From contig JAUEDM010000006.1 in NCBI GenBank assembly GCA_033439685.1, positions 3,844,001-3,908,000 on the forward strand: a DNA stretch of 64,000 bases, written 5' to 3'. The notes under the pieces are model-generated. The model saw only the letters and a program-made list of their open reading frames with translations, did no database searches and was not told the DNA's origin. A program made the position numbers and the translations under genes. Numbering within the stretch: position 1 is the first letter of the stretch; each line of letters starts with the position of its first letter. Below are positions 44,301 to 56,679 of the stretch, in pieces. This DNA comes from Apodospora peruviana. Lineage: Eukaryota > Ascomycota > Sordariomycetes > Sordariales > Lasiosphaeriaceae.

Positions 44301-46596
44301 ACCTCACACAAGTCTTGCTCACCTGTGCCCCCAGGGTTCTTCTGCCCGACATTAAATCCCCTAAATTGCCCGCAGGATAGTCACGGTTGTCTCGCTGACA
44401 GTGCCATTGCGAGCCAAATGGCTCCAGTCGGCAGTTTCGAACCCCCAGGCCTGCATCAAGCTGCTGCAGGCAATATCTGAAGCCATGATACAAGCAAACT
44501 GTCAAAGGGTGTTGGCAGCATGCTGTCTCAGATCGTGGGGTACGTGAAGGGGTCCTTCCCCGAGTTCCCCCACCAAAGCTCTCATTGCTCTGAGCGGTCG
44601 AGAAAAACGCCTAACGCGCCTGCTTTGGGCGGAGCTGCATCCGCAGAAAGTGTTGCTCACCGAGGCCCCGAGCTGAGGTGGTCACCTCTGCGATCCCGGC
44701 TTTCCACTGTGAGCGAAAAAAGCCTCAGCAAAATGATCGAAGCTGTCGGTCACGCAGCTACCCCTAACGATAATGAGATATTTAGTTGGTCATCTGCTTC
44801 ACTTGAAACCGGGCCGGCAGTTTATAACAGTCCTTTTAGGCTTCTTGGAAAATGCGATTCGTCCTCAAGCAACGAGGCCGTGGCCGAGTTCCCGTAAATC
44901 GGGCCGGACTGCTCTGCCCCACTGAAGCGGCCGGTTGCAATCTCCATTCTGACGCCCGGCAACTGACTCCAGAGTGACGGCGGTTCCCACAGCAGCTTAC
45001 TGTGTGATCCATACAATACGCTACAAAATAGGTGAAACTAAGTCTCGAAAGAGAAAGTATTGGCCAGCGATCTGCCAGTCAGCTCTCCTTGATCATTGCA
45101 GTGTACCCGTACATAACGGGTGCACTGCAGCACGTATGGCTTGGCAGTGTGATCTCAGTCAGATCCCGGAGCTCCTTTCCGTTGCTTCGAGCAATCAGGC
45201 TCCCGTGCTGTGGCTGCGCAGCCGCGTATACACAGTACGCTCTGGAGGAGAAAGTAGGTTGCAACCAAAACCACTGCGCTTGCTATTCTTTCACTGGTTA
45301 TTTGTCCGGTCATGGTCGCAAATGTTCACATTCCTGCGCGGTTCATTGTTGGGTGACAGTAGGTGCCGAAGACTGCCCGTCTGGCACTGAATAAGGCAGC
45401 ATGCGCGCGCAAGACGTGTAGGATTGCAATTGTTGAACCTAAATCAGTGTGTGAACGCAAAAGAGCGACTTTCCTTTGCCGCTGCTTTTGGTCCGACCTG
45501 AGGATTGGAAGTCTGTTGCTGTGCAAGGCACGACCAAGTCATCATCTGTCTTCGTGCCAGCGCTGTTCTAGGAAGGCAAGAAGCCAGCTCAGGCTGCAGA
45601 GCCACGAGCCACGAGCCACTGACATAATAGAGGCAAGTTTGTGCAAGCTCAGACTCGGATGTCTCGACATTTTGGCCCCGTTCCGGCCTGCTGCCCGGCT
45701 TCCAGCCCGGCTTCCGAGAGCTGCCCCACGCGCGGCAACCGGGCAAATGCGCTGATGACATCGGGACAACCGAGAGTTGGCACGGAGTCTAATCATGCCT
45801 TGCAGAAACCCACAGATAACTGGACTTACAACGACGATCAGTTGAAATTTTTCTTATACATAACGTAGGTGCTCGAGATGATCTTCACGTCTAGCCCGCG
45901 GCTGGCAAAACGGTGCCTGACAAGGGCCCGAGAGACTGGTACAACCCTGGTAAGAATGACGAAAAAGCCGACCAGGGGGTTTAACAGCAACCCAACAAAC
46001 AGAACCACTCAAGATGGAAATGATTAACAAAAATGACGACGGATTAACAATGTGACGAGCAGACATCATACCCCTAAGATAGTGTCTGTTAGACCGCGAA
46101 AGCCTTGCCGTATTTGGCAGAAGTAGCAATCATTGCCGTTGTTACTGGGCGTCGGAGACTGCCGAGAATTTCAGTTCTGAATGACATCGTGGCTGTTTGC
46201 AACAGAAAAAGAAAAGAGACATAAAGAAAATTTCTCTCCTTTCGTCATACTGAGTTTGAGAGGGTGGCGTCGAGTAGGCTTGCAAGTTGAGTTCGTTGTG
46301 TTGGACACTCCGTCTGAAGCTTTGCTCTTGAACATCGGACGATTGATGGCTACGTGGAGGCTGCGTAGGACTGCCTGTTTGGTGGTCCTCGCCAGTGATT
46401 ATGTAAGATCATCAATCAGCCCAACGTTGACATAATCGGCCCAGCTGCAGGCAGTCCGATAAGGCCACCTTATCAAACAGCTGTAACAGTTGGCAGTCGG
46501 ATCGCATCGCCGCAATCGCGAACAGCTGTCCATTTCGCCGACGTCAACACCACAACCACAGTGTACATGTGAAGCAGAAATGCCACCAACGGCACA
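41345..46596. other. 5.25-kb divergent region without a supportable gene
   Basis: This region lies between the start codons of the C2H2 gene (-) and the YOS9-like gene (+). I read all the longer frames (for example 42686-43000 -, 42963-43490 -, 44520-44897 +, 45444-45761 -) and found no domain, signal peptide, splice-linked extension or protein-like composition. It may hold long 5' leaders and regulatory DNA or a noncoding transcript. An inverted GATA pair (gataagg/ccttatc, 46458-46474) sits about 120 bp before YOS9. Confidence 0.5.
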
Positions 46597-48286
46597 ATGC
46601 GCCGTCTCAATCTGGTTCTCCTAGCCTCGCTGCAGCTCTGTAGAGCTCGACAGCCCGCCTTTAGCCCTTTCGAAGATGTGCTGGCCCATCCTCAGGTATG
46701 TTTGTCTTGCCAACTCAATCCGTCCCTCGCGTAGCCGCTGACATCTGTTCCCTCTCAAGTTCGAAGTCGTCTTCTCCGAGTCCTACATCCGCGAAGCCGA
46801 AGCCCTAGCGCTCATCGAGTCAGCAGGCGCACCCAACCCTACATACGAAGCCGAATTCTCATCGCAAACAGACCCGGGCAGCAATGTGCGCGAGTCCGCC
46901 GCGGCTGATGCAGGAGGGCAACGAAGTCAAATCGACGCCAATGACGATGACCCCGACAGCCCCGAAATATCGGAGACATTCGAGATCATCAACACCCCGC
47001 CCTTCCGATACCTCTGCTCCATCCCCGTGATCGCGCCACCGCCAGCGCTCAACCGGACCGCGACTGAGCTCGCCAAAGCCGAAGAAGCCCGGGAGCTGAG
47101 TAGAGCATCGGCCGCGGGATGGGAGCTGATGCGCGGGCTCGAGGGGCATTGTCTGTACTTCATGTCCGGGTGGTGGAGCTACAGTTTCTGTTATGGCAAG
47201 CAGATCGTCCAGTTCCACGCGCTGCCGGCGACCAAGAACGGCCTGCCGGAACGGGATCCGGATAGCCAGGAATATGTCCTAGGGACGACATATAATGCTC
47301 AACAGCAATCACAAACTCCTGGAAGGCGCGGTCAGAAACAGCCGCCGCCGGAAGATAACGCTCCCGCAGCTGAGGGACAAGCCAGGTCGGCGGTGCCGCC
47401 AAACACGGAACTCCAAGTTAAGGGGGATCAGCGCTACCTCGTCCAGCGCCTCGACGGGGGTACCATCTGTGATCTGACTCGCCGTCCGCGCACAATCGAG
47501 ATCCAGTACCATTGTAGTCCTGGCGCGTCGGGGGACAGGATCGGCTGGATTAAAGAAGTCACGACGTGTACTTACCTGATGGTCGTCCAGACGCCCCGGC
47601 TTTGTGCCGACGTCGCCTTTTTGCCGCCAAAGGAAACTCACCCGCACCCGATTAGTTGTAGAAGGATCATCGGGTCTGAGCAGGAAGAGGCCGAGTGGCA
47701 TGAGCAGGTGGCGGACAAGATGGCCCTGGCCGACGCTAAAGCGAAACTCCTAAAAGACCCGACGGCGCCAAGCGCGGAAGAGGTCTACGTGCAGGATTAT
47801 GGGATCGGCGGCGTGATTGTTGGCGGGCGCCAGATCTTGGGGAGCGGGAGCGAGGACGGAAAACCTGCGGCCAAGATCATGCCGCCCAGGCAGTTTACTG
47901 CTGCTGTGGCCAAGTCGCCTTTTGCGCCTTTGTTGGAGGCTGTGCAGAAGAAGGGTGGTGGTACTGGTGGTGGAAGTGGTGAGGGAAATGAGAAAGTGGA
48001 GATTTTGAGTGCTGATGATCTTGAGAAGGCGGGGTTGGATCCGGAGACGGTGGAGGAGCTTCGGAAGGAGCTGAAGCGGCTTGCTGGAGAGAATGGGTTC
48101 GTTATGGGCGATGTCGAGGTTGTGGAGGTGCATCAGGAGGTTGATCCTGAGGCTGTTGCAAGGGGGGAGAATGGTGTTAAGACTACTACCAAGAAGAAGA
48201 CTGGAGGGAAGAAAAAGGGGCAGGAGGAAGGGGATGGGGAAGGGGAAGGTGGGTCGGAGGAGGCATTCTTCAAGGAGGAGTTGTAA
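46597..48286 (+). CDS. YOS9: Yos9/OS-9-like ER lectin of ERAD
   Basis: Exons 46597-46695 and 46760-48286 (64-bp intron, GTATGT..CAAG, phase 0) give 541 residues. The first exon encodes a signal peptide (MRRLNLVLLASLQL..) and the conserved FEVVFSESYI motif starts exon 2. The MRH (mannose-6-phosphate receptor homology) lectin domain is visible from GHCLYFMSGWWSYSFCYGKQ through GTICDLTRRPRTIEIQYHCSP and TCTYLMVVQTPRLC, with the cysteine pattern and the Gln, Arg, Glu and Tyr residues of mannose-binding MRH domains. The protein ends in KEEL, which resembles an HDEL/KDEL retrieval signal. Yos9 recognises trimmed N-glycans on misfolded glycoproteins and passes them to the Hrd1-Hrd3 ligase. The C-terminal quarter is acidic/Lys-rich and low-complexity. 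Confidence 0.9.
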
Positions 48287-48927
48287 ACGTAAATAGAGCA
48301 TGACGGTATGGAAATATTATATGGCTTTTATGGACATAATGTTGTGGTTGTGTCTTGCGAAACGCATTCTTGTGATTAATGAATACCAAGTCTAGAACAA
48401 CTGCCTTGTGTGGATGGGCTTTTAGCGGGCAAGTACGTATGGATTATTGAACAAAACATTGCTCTTATAAACATCTCCCTCTTCTTTTCGTTGGGGTTAC
48501 CAACAACCAAGATATTGACTGATCTACTTTGGTAACTTGACTACTTGTTGGTTACTTAACTATGTAGGCAGTCGTTTGACAGCAGGTAATATGCTTTGCA
48601 GGGTACTTGACATGCCCGAAGAACCGTTAATATGTAGCAGACGGGAGGCTTTGCTTCCAACCTACAGAGGTTCATTGTGCGTTTTACTTTTTTCCTTGGA
48701 CATTGTTGTAAGTCAGATGTCAGGTCGACAAGTAGATTGTTTCTTATATGGGTATTTCATGAACCAGATGAACTGCCATCAGATCACCGCTAATCTAACA
48801 ACTGAACGCGATGTACCAGCAACTATTTCTCATCAAAAGAAATATTTAACCACATAAACCCCAAGTATACACACAGAAAACCTACACCAACAAAATCTAT
48901 CCATTCCATCAGCTCTCATTGCCTCCT
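48287..48927. other. intergenic, convergent 3' ends
   Basis: This stretch lies between the 3' ends of YOS9 (+) and the NRPS (-). It is AT-rich and no gene is supportable. Confidence 0.5.
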
Positions 48928-51900
48928 TTATTTCAATTTGAAACTAAAATTTGACAGCCGTTTGAAAAACCCATGTTTCTCAACCACCTTCACCTCTTCC
49001 TCCTCACTTATCTTAACAACCCGCTTCCCCTGATCAACAATGTCAAGTTCCTCCCAAGGCCTTTCCACCAATTGTTGCATACTCTTGCATATCTCATCCA
49101 ACAGCTTCTTCGCCTCGTCCCTCCACGACTCAAAGGTAATAACCTCCAACACCATGCGTTCCCCCTTGTCGTCTCTAAAAGCCTGAATTTTCCATTCTCT
49201 CAGTGGCTCCTCAAACGGATACAGCGTCTCAAAACTCGCTTCCACCCCTTTCTCTCCACCACCAAACCCAAGCTGTTCAACGTGCTTGACATCCTGGTGA
49301 ACAACAGTGTCAAACCATTTTGTTTTCTCGGAATCCCAATCCGTACACTGCGCGACAATTTCTTCCAGACCCATGCAGTCATGCGAAGAAGTAGCCATAT
49401 GCTGGTTCTGTATCACAGACAGCAGGTCATGGCCTGTTTTGAGAGAAGCAAAGTTGACCCGCGTGGGCACGTATTGCCAGCATGGGCCTGCTATACTGTT
49501 CGCGTCGGGGACGGAAGGGATGTCGACGCCGCGCCCGGAGGCTACCTCGCCGAATAGGACGTCGGAGATGGAAAGGTGGCGCGCGAGAGTGAATGCCCAG
49601 GCTGCTGAGGGAAGAGTGGCGACTGTTACGTCCCGACTCCGAGCAGAGATGTCGATTTCTTTTTGGATGGCGAAATGGCGACGCGAGGTTATAGGGGTGG
49701 AGGGTTGGAAGGGGGTTATGCCGGATGAGTTGGCGAGCAGGTTTCGCCAGTAGGGGATTGCTTTCGGGATCGAGTTTCGCAGAGTGTGTGCAACGAAGGA
49801 GGAGAACGGAAAAGATGGGGGGATGGAGGTGGAAGGAGGGTCAAGGTACAGCTGGTGAAGCTGATGTAACAGGATAGGCAGGCAGATCTCGTCGTATTGA
49901 GCATGCGAGATGCGGAAGCTCAGAGTGCATTGTGATGAAGTGTTGGTCACAAAGAGGAACTTGACGAAGAGACTACCGTAGGGCATGCGTGTTTGGCTGT
50001 CCAGAGTGCAGAGCTGGTTCGCGAAGGCTTTTGTGTTTTGGTCTGGTTCGATCCTGTATTGTGTTATTGGCAGAGCGACGTTGTCGAGGACGACGCCGTA
50101 GCAGGTGCCGTTGTCTCGGACAAAAACAGTGCGCAGGATCTCGTTTCTCGCAACGAGTTCCTGGCACGCGGAAAAGAGTCTGTCTTTGTCCACCATGCCG
50201 TTGAAGTGCAGATGTTCGTATCTGATGGAAAAGCGCGGCAGGTCGACGGTTCCTCGTACCGCGACTTCTTGGAGTGGGCGCGTGGGGATTATGTCCATGA
50301 TCGTCCATGATTTGTCGGAGAGTGAGTCGCGGATGCGGTCGATCAGCGAGTCGCCGGCGACGTCCAGCTCGCGGCCGGAGTTTTGGTCGCCCTCTGTTTT
50401 TGCGGCAGGTAGCAGGGAGAACGGTTTGTACTCCTCGGTTCTGCTTGTCTCTGGTGCAGTGGAGGAGGTCCCAGGAACAGCTTGGATGACGTTGGCCATG
50501 TCAAATAACGTCCGGTTGGCGAAGACCTGAGCAACAGAAATGCGCAGACCCTGTTGTCTGGCCTCGGACACCAGTTTCATTGCTGTGATGGAGTCGCCGC
50601 CTCGGTCGAAAAAGTTGTCGGCCAGGAAGATTGTGTTTTCGTCAAGCTTTAGCAACCGGGCCCAGATACTCCGCAGAGTCTTTTGCTTTGCGGATGTGGC
50701 AGCCACAGCTAGTGACGCCGCCGTGGTCTTGTGTTGTTGCCTCTTTTTGGCGGCCTCCGGTTTGACTTCCGAGGCTCGTAGGATGCACAGTGTAGGCGTG
50801 GACTTGTCGAACTTGAACTTGGCCAACCGACCGGTTCGATACAGCCGTGTTTGCTTGCCTTTGTCTGTTGTGTCCTTGAGCCAAAGCGGCCTCTCGGTGA
50901 TAAGTTTGGCAGAGCCACCCATCTTTTTGCTGGTCCCAACAAAAAGCTCACCGACAGCCCCACGAGGAACGAGACGCTGAGTATCAGCTGGATCGACGAT
51001 CCATAGACCTTTGGTATCGCCTTCTTTGAGCTCAAAGTCATCTGAATCCTGACTCGGGCTTTTCACCTGTCTGCTCAGCACCTGCAACTCCTCCTTATCA
51101 GCCTGCGTCAGTCGCTGTAGCTCCCCAATCTTCATATCCTTTGCCCCCTCATCACAGAGCTGTCTAACCACAAGTTGCAGCTGCTCCAGTGCTCGCTGCA
51201 TCGTCTCTTTGTCAACGGTGTTGGAATCGAAGCTGGCCATAACAATGAACCCGTCGGCCGAAAGCGAGCATACCAACATCAGCGCATAAGTGTTAAACTT
51301 GAGCGCCTCCTGCGCCGCCTCGGTATCGCCCGCCGGGACGAGACCGTTGGCCGGAGTATTCTCGTCGGCAGCCACTTCGCCGGCAGCAGGATGCAAGACC
51401 AGACCGGTTCGCAACTCACACGCCTGCAAAGCATCTCCGCTGAGTCGGCGGATATGCTGAAGGCCCGCGTGTTCGTATGGAATCTGCGTGAGCACTTGGT
51501 CTGCAATGGTCTGTAGGTATTGCTCAACGGTAACCTCGCTGTCGATGCTCACACGCACAGGCACAGTCGTGATCATGGGGCCCTCGATCTCGCCTGCGCC
51601 CACGATGGGAGCGTTGCGTCCCGTCAGCGTCTCGCCGAAGACGACATCAGTGTTGCCCGCACAGTACTGCGATGCTACTAACGCCCATGCAGCGCGGACA
51701 ACGGTTGCGAGAGTGATGGTTGCGTTCTGCGAGATAGGTGGCCGGCGTCCGTCGAGAGAGACTTCCAGCTCAAGCAGCGAGTCAGCGCGAGTTTGGTACC
51801 CTTCGAAGGGGAGGGTAGGGAACTGCACGCCGGTTGCGCCCTCGAGCTGGTCACGCCAGTACGTGTCACAGGCAGCGCGGTCGAGAGTGTGGTTGAGGTA

Positions 51901-54900
51901 GTGGATGAAGTGCTTGAACTCGGCCGCCGGTCGTTCCAGGGGAAGGCCTTGGTACGCTTTGTTGACGCGGTCGACGACCAACGGCATCGACCATCCATCA
52001 TACAGAGCGTGATGCATCGTCAGCACGAAATGTGCACCCTCACCCTCCCTGACAAGCCCGTACCGCACCAACGGCTTGCCGAGATCCATGTCCTCGTTAC
52101 GGTCCATCTCGAGGTACTCGGCGAGAGAAGATGCAGAGCGCCATGTGATCGGTTCTTTGGTCACAACCTGCATCAGACCATGTTGAGATACCTGGATGAT
52201 ACGGGTTCGGAGGATGGCGCAGTCGGTGTGGATTGCCTCAAATGCGGCTTGCAGCTTTTCCATCTCTTGCCCAGTCTCGAGCTTTAGAACACGCTGCGCG
52301 ACGTATGCATCTTTAACCTTAGCTGATAACGCCATAAGAGCTTCCTGCAGGGGAGTGCACGGGTAGACATCTTCGATGTCGGCCGCATCGACACCGCAGA
52401 ACGCGCTCGCTTCGGCCCGGGCTTCGTCCTCGGTCCAGTCAGTTTCGAGTAACGAGAATGGCTCGATTGTAGATGAGTCTCCACCACTTTCTTGCTCTGA
52501 TGATGAGATCTTGCTGGCCACCGTGGCGATGTTGCGGAGCACGGGATACCGAAAGACATCTGCCACCGTGAGCGAAATGCCCTCCGAACGAGCCGCCGCC
52601 ACCATCTTCATAGCCTTGAGAGAGTCGCCCCCAATCGCGAAGAAGCTGTCCTGCGCGGTGATCTCGATGTGGTCGCCCAGCAGAGTTTTCCAAACCCGTT
52701 GCAACGCTTTTTCCATCTCGGTTTCAGGAGCTGCGCCACCACCAGACTTCTTCTTGTTGCTGCCCGATATCTGCTCGCGCGTCATGGCCGCCCCAGTCTC
52801 CCGCAGTTTCTTACGATCGATCTTGCCCGACACAAGGGACGGCATCTCGGCAAGCGGGATATATGCCGCCGGAATCATGTACCGAGGCAGCGCGACTCCA
52901 AGGAGATTGTTTACCCCAGCCAACACTTGACTCAGTTCCGTCGAGAACGACTCACCACCTGCCCCGGGCTCAGCAAGGAAAGCAACAAGCGTCGGCTCGC
53001 CACCACTGGGCTTGATCACCTCGGCAGCAATCTTGACTCCGGCAGGCAGCTTCCCGCGCAAATGATGCTCGATCTCAACCAACTCGACCCTCTGACCACG
53101 AAGCTTAACCTGCGCGTCTTTACGTCCCACAAAAACAAACGCACCCGACCCATCATTGTCGTATCTCACAAGATCACCAGTCTTGTACAACTTCCCCGTC
53201 CGTCCAGGGACGGTACCATGACCGGCCGCCAACCACGCCGGAGCATCGACAAACACCTCTGCCGTCTTTCCGGGCTCACCGAGGTACCCAAGACCAACAA
53301 CAGGACCCTCAATAATCAGCTCACCGACACCACCCACAGGCGTCAGCCTTTCATGATCATCAGAATCAACGATCCAGCCCACACCTCCAACTCCCGTCCC
53401 AATATTCCCCGTCGTGAACCTTGCCTTCCCATCCCTGTTATTCTGTGGCGAAAACCGATTATTGACAGTACAACCAACAGTACACTCTGACGGCCCATAC
53501 GCAATAATCACGGAAGTCTTGCCGCGTCCCCAAGCAGCCGCGTCAGCGGCACTGACAGCCTCTCCGCCTAGACCGAGAACGTCAAGACCCGCAATGACAG
53601 CTGGATCGAGGACCCGTGCCACGGAAGGCGTCATGTGCGCCATGTTTGCGCCTGACGACAGTATGGCGCCGCCGAGGTCATTCATCCTGTCCGCGTCTGA
53701 CGGGATGCAGATCGTCCCGCCTACCGCGAGCGTGCAGAGCATGCAGTCTATACTGACGTCGAATGCGTACGACGCGAACTCGAAGACTCGTGATGTGCAT
53801 GTGTAGCCGACTGCGGCTGCGCGGGGGAGTGCTCCGGATGTGTAGTTGGCGTGCGAGATTACTACCCCTTTTGGTTTGCCGGTGCTGCCTGATGTGAATT
53901 GGATGTACAATGGTGTGCACGCCGGGACGGATGGTAGGTCTTCCGACGAAGTGTCGGTTTGGGACTCGGATAGGAAGTCATCGGAGAGGGTGATAACTAG
54001 GCCGTTGGCTGGGGGGACGACACGGCGTGCTAGGTCTGTTTGTGACCGTGAAGCAATGACCAGTCTCGCGCCAGTCTGCTCGATCATGGCGCGGAGACGG
54101 CCTTCCGGCTGGCTGGTTGGGTCTGTCAGCGCGAAGGCGGCGCCGGCTTTCATTACGGCGAGAACTGCGACGATAGTCCAGCGGGACTTTTCGAAACATA
54201 ATGGGACTGTTGTGCCCAATGTGATGCCGCGGGCACGGAGGATGTGAGCGAGACGCGTTGATAGAGAGTCGGCTTCGGAATAGGTGAATTTTCCGTCCCA
54301 GGACTCGACTGCGTTTTTGGATGGGGTTTTGCTGGCTTGCGAGGAGATGATTTCGTGCATGCACCTGTCGATGGTTGGCGGCAAGGCGGTGTTCCAGGAC
54401 CATATCTGATCCAGATCGCGCTCCAACGGGCCAAGGAGTAAGGCAATTGGTGTGGTAGGTTGGGTTGAGATGAGTTGTAGGAGGGAGATGAATGTTTCTA
54501 GTCTGTGGGTGATTTGGGTTTGGGTGAGGGTTTCGTTTGTGATGTCGTATAATGCTTGGAGGGTGAGGATGCCTCTCTTGCGCGTGACTTCTAGTTGGAA
54601 GGTCCATTGCTTGATGAATCGTGTTAGTCGAGTATCTGTGAGTGTGATGAGGGTAGGCTTACTGTTGACTTTTCATCATGTGCTACTTGTTGTTTGTGTG
54701 AGGCCAATGAGGTCGTGCCGTCGACGAAGAAGACGGTCTTGCACGGCCGTGAACCATCATCAGTTGGTTTGGTGATGGCGTCTCGATAAACGGAAACAGG
54801 CTCGGTCCGCGCGTGACTGAACTCTATGTCAAACGCAGATAATCGAAGAGGTGTTGTTGTTTCCGGTCCATTTGTCGTCGTCCTCCGTCCCCAGGTGATC

Positions 54901-55163
54901 AGATCCACGCGATCATCGTCTGGGATCTTCTCGCGCTGGAGGAGGAGACCCCATGCTAGAATGAGGGATGACTGGAGGGTATCGTCGATTCTGCTGCTGC
55001 CGCCGCCATTGCCGTGTGCGGACTTCAAAGCAGGGACGGGAATTTTCCGCGTCACCGCCCCGACTGTCGAATCTTGAACTGGTTTTGGTTGGAGTTTATT
55101 TCGACGGGAGGAGGAGCGTCGCTCCAGGCCGAAAAGCGCCCATACGTCCTGCACGAGAGACAT
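48928..55163 (-). CDS. NPS6: hydroxamate siderophore NRPS, NPS6/SidD type
   Basis: Exons 55163-54663 and 54609-48928 give 2060 residues. The intron is 53 bp (GTAAGC..TCAAG, branch GACTAAC, phase 0). The nearer AG at the end of CACTCACAG would break frame. Order: a short C-like N-terminus (1-240); A1 (about 250-770) with FTSGSTGKPKG, YGPSE, YKTGDLVRY and GRKDAQVKLRGQRVE; T1 with GGDSLKAM (Ser near 829); C1 with MHHALYDGWS (near 1034); an A-domain remnant (WIVDPADTQRLVPRGAVGE, YRTGRL) without an A3 loop; T2 with GGDSITAM (near 1507); and terminal C2 with SHAQYDE (near 1736). A-T-C-dA-T-C at about 2000 residues is the architecture of NPS6/SidD, which assemble and cyclise N5-acyl-N5-hydroxyornithine units into extracellular coprogen or fusarinine siderophores. 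Iron-type GATA sites and an ABC exporter lie upstream. Confidence 0.85.
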
Positions 55164-55488
55164 ACTTGTTGTTGTCCTGCTGATTTATTACCCAGTAACG
55201 GGTCTCTGTCGTGCCGTCGTTACAATATGGAATGGCGGTGGTGGTGGTGACGTTGCAGGACGGGTCAACAACAACATATGGAGTCAGACGGTTGGGAGCG
55301 GGAGACTCTGTGGGAATTGCTGCCCATGTGTCTCATATGCACAGACATGGAAACAAGAACCAGGTTTGTCCTTTCACTGCAGATGGATCTCTGGCCAGAT
55401 CTAAGGCATTGCTTTCTCGAAGCGTCAGATCATCATCATATGCGGCTCTGGGTAAAAGACTCCGCTGATCGGAAGGTGGCATCGGGTG

Positions 55489-55524
55489 GTCTCATTCATG
55501 GATGGTGTCTCATTCATGGATGGT
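55489..55524. repeat. 18-bp perfect tandem duplication
   Basis: The unit gtctcattcatggatggt occurs twice head to tail. No function is implied. Confidence 0.75.
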
Positions 55525-55577
55525 AACGGTTGGATGTTGGGCGTGGACTACCGTATGTACAAGTGACTAATAAGACA

Positions 55578-55598
55578 CCCCCCCCCCCCCCCCCCCCC
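55578..55598. repeat. poly-C tract
   Basis: A run of about 21 consecutive C in the NRPS/GNAT intergenic region. Its exact length is the kind of thing sequencing gets wrong. Confidence 0.7.
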
Positions 55599-56016
55599 GA
55601 ACACATACCAGCAGGGCAAGGGGCATGGGCAGATGCAATCAAGCGCACCTCAAGCCTTGGCCGACGACAATAAGGTCATTGCTACAGGGAACAACCGTTG
55701 ACCCCGAAGCCAGCCGGCAAAGATCGGTCGGACCAATCATTTACGCCGTTGTGATCTCTTGTCCGGACCACGGCAGACAGGGATTACGGAAGGGCCTTGA
55801 TCAGCAAAGCGGAACACCATGTGGGTAGGTAGTGGCCGGTGTGGAGGTTGATTGGTGCGATGATGATGTGAGCGTCCCGTCTTGCGAGCTTGAGTTACAT
55901 GCTACATGTACACTGTATGCGAAGAGAAGGAAAAAGAACCTGGGTGGCGTGTTGAAGTTGTGGGTGGGGAAGACGTTTGAGAGAAAAACAAAACACTCAA
56001 GAACAGGGTTCAGCGG

Positions 56017-56025
56017 ATCTGATAA
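56017..56025 (+). promoter_or_regulatory. iron GATA-factor site (ATCTGATAA)
   Basis: An exact match to the ATCWGATAA consensus of SreA/Urbs1-type iron-responsive GATA repressors, between the NRPS and GNAT genes. Its context cggatctgataacttta recurs at 58454-58469. Confidence 0.6.
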
Positions 56026-56679
56026 CTTTAATGGGGTGTGGTGGGCCTCGGTGCAGGGGTGCGTCCGGTATTTAACGATGGGAACCAGGTTTGTCCTGGC
56101 TTGCAACCGTCCGTCCGTCCCGCGGCCACATGCGGGAGTTGAAAACGCAACGCTTCGAGTCCGGCTTCGGTCGGTGTGACTGACGGCAGAAGGGAAGCGA
56201 TGCGAGTGGGGAGCTGCGTTTTATTCCGCCGATTCACTGCTTCCATCCCCGGTACTTTACGATTGGAACTCGGTCAAGGGCTTACAACGGTTGTGACTTG
56301 ATGAGTGGTTGTTCGTATTGTGAAAGAGCGGTTCGATACTGGGTAAAAGAGGTGTTGGAAATGAGGACACTTGTTACCGTTGTTTTCCAGCCTACACTTA
56401 CTTACCTTGGTAATGACTGAATCCTGTCTCCTCCCCTTGTCACAAGATAGGTAGGTGCCAACAGTAATAATTCTGCATGTCCTCCCCAATAGTTAGTGCA
56501 TCTCCCATACCCCGTCTGAGCCCACTGATCGCCGCATACTTATTCATTGTTCCACATAAACGTCGAATAATAAGAGACCGAACCGGTTTGCTTTCTGCAA
56601 ACATTGCAAAACTGTCATCCGAAGCCATCTTCTGTTTGACATCATCAATATCCAACCATATTTATAAACCACCGCAACA

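Larger units (their letters stand above)
55164..56679. promoter_or_regulatory. 1.5-kb divergent promoter region of NRPS and GNAT
   Basis: This region separates the NRPS start (-) from the GNAT start (+). It contains one exact ATCTGATAA (56017-56025), an 18-bp tandem duplication (55489-55506 and 55507-55524) and a C homopolymer of about 21 nt near 55578. I see no gene in it. Confidence 0.65.

Noticed and set aside
44520..44897. 125-residue frame in the 5.25-kb gap
   Set aside because: It has no domain or signal peptide and a composition like noncoding DNA; it is not linked by plausible splice sites to other frames.
52669..53490. 273-residue open frame antisense to the NRPS A domain
   Set aside because: It lies opposite a well-conserved adenylation domain; its Arg/Pro/Thr-rich composition is typical of an antisense shadow.
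54636..54662. Shorter NRPS intron ending at CACTCACAG
   Set aside because: It is only 27 bp and leaves the reading frame; the acceptor at 54610 follows a CTAAC branch site and keeps phase.
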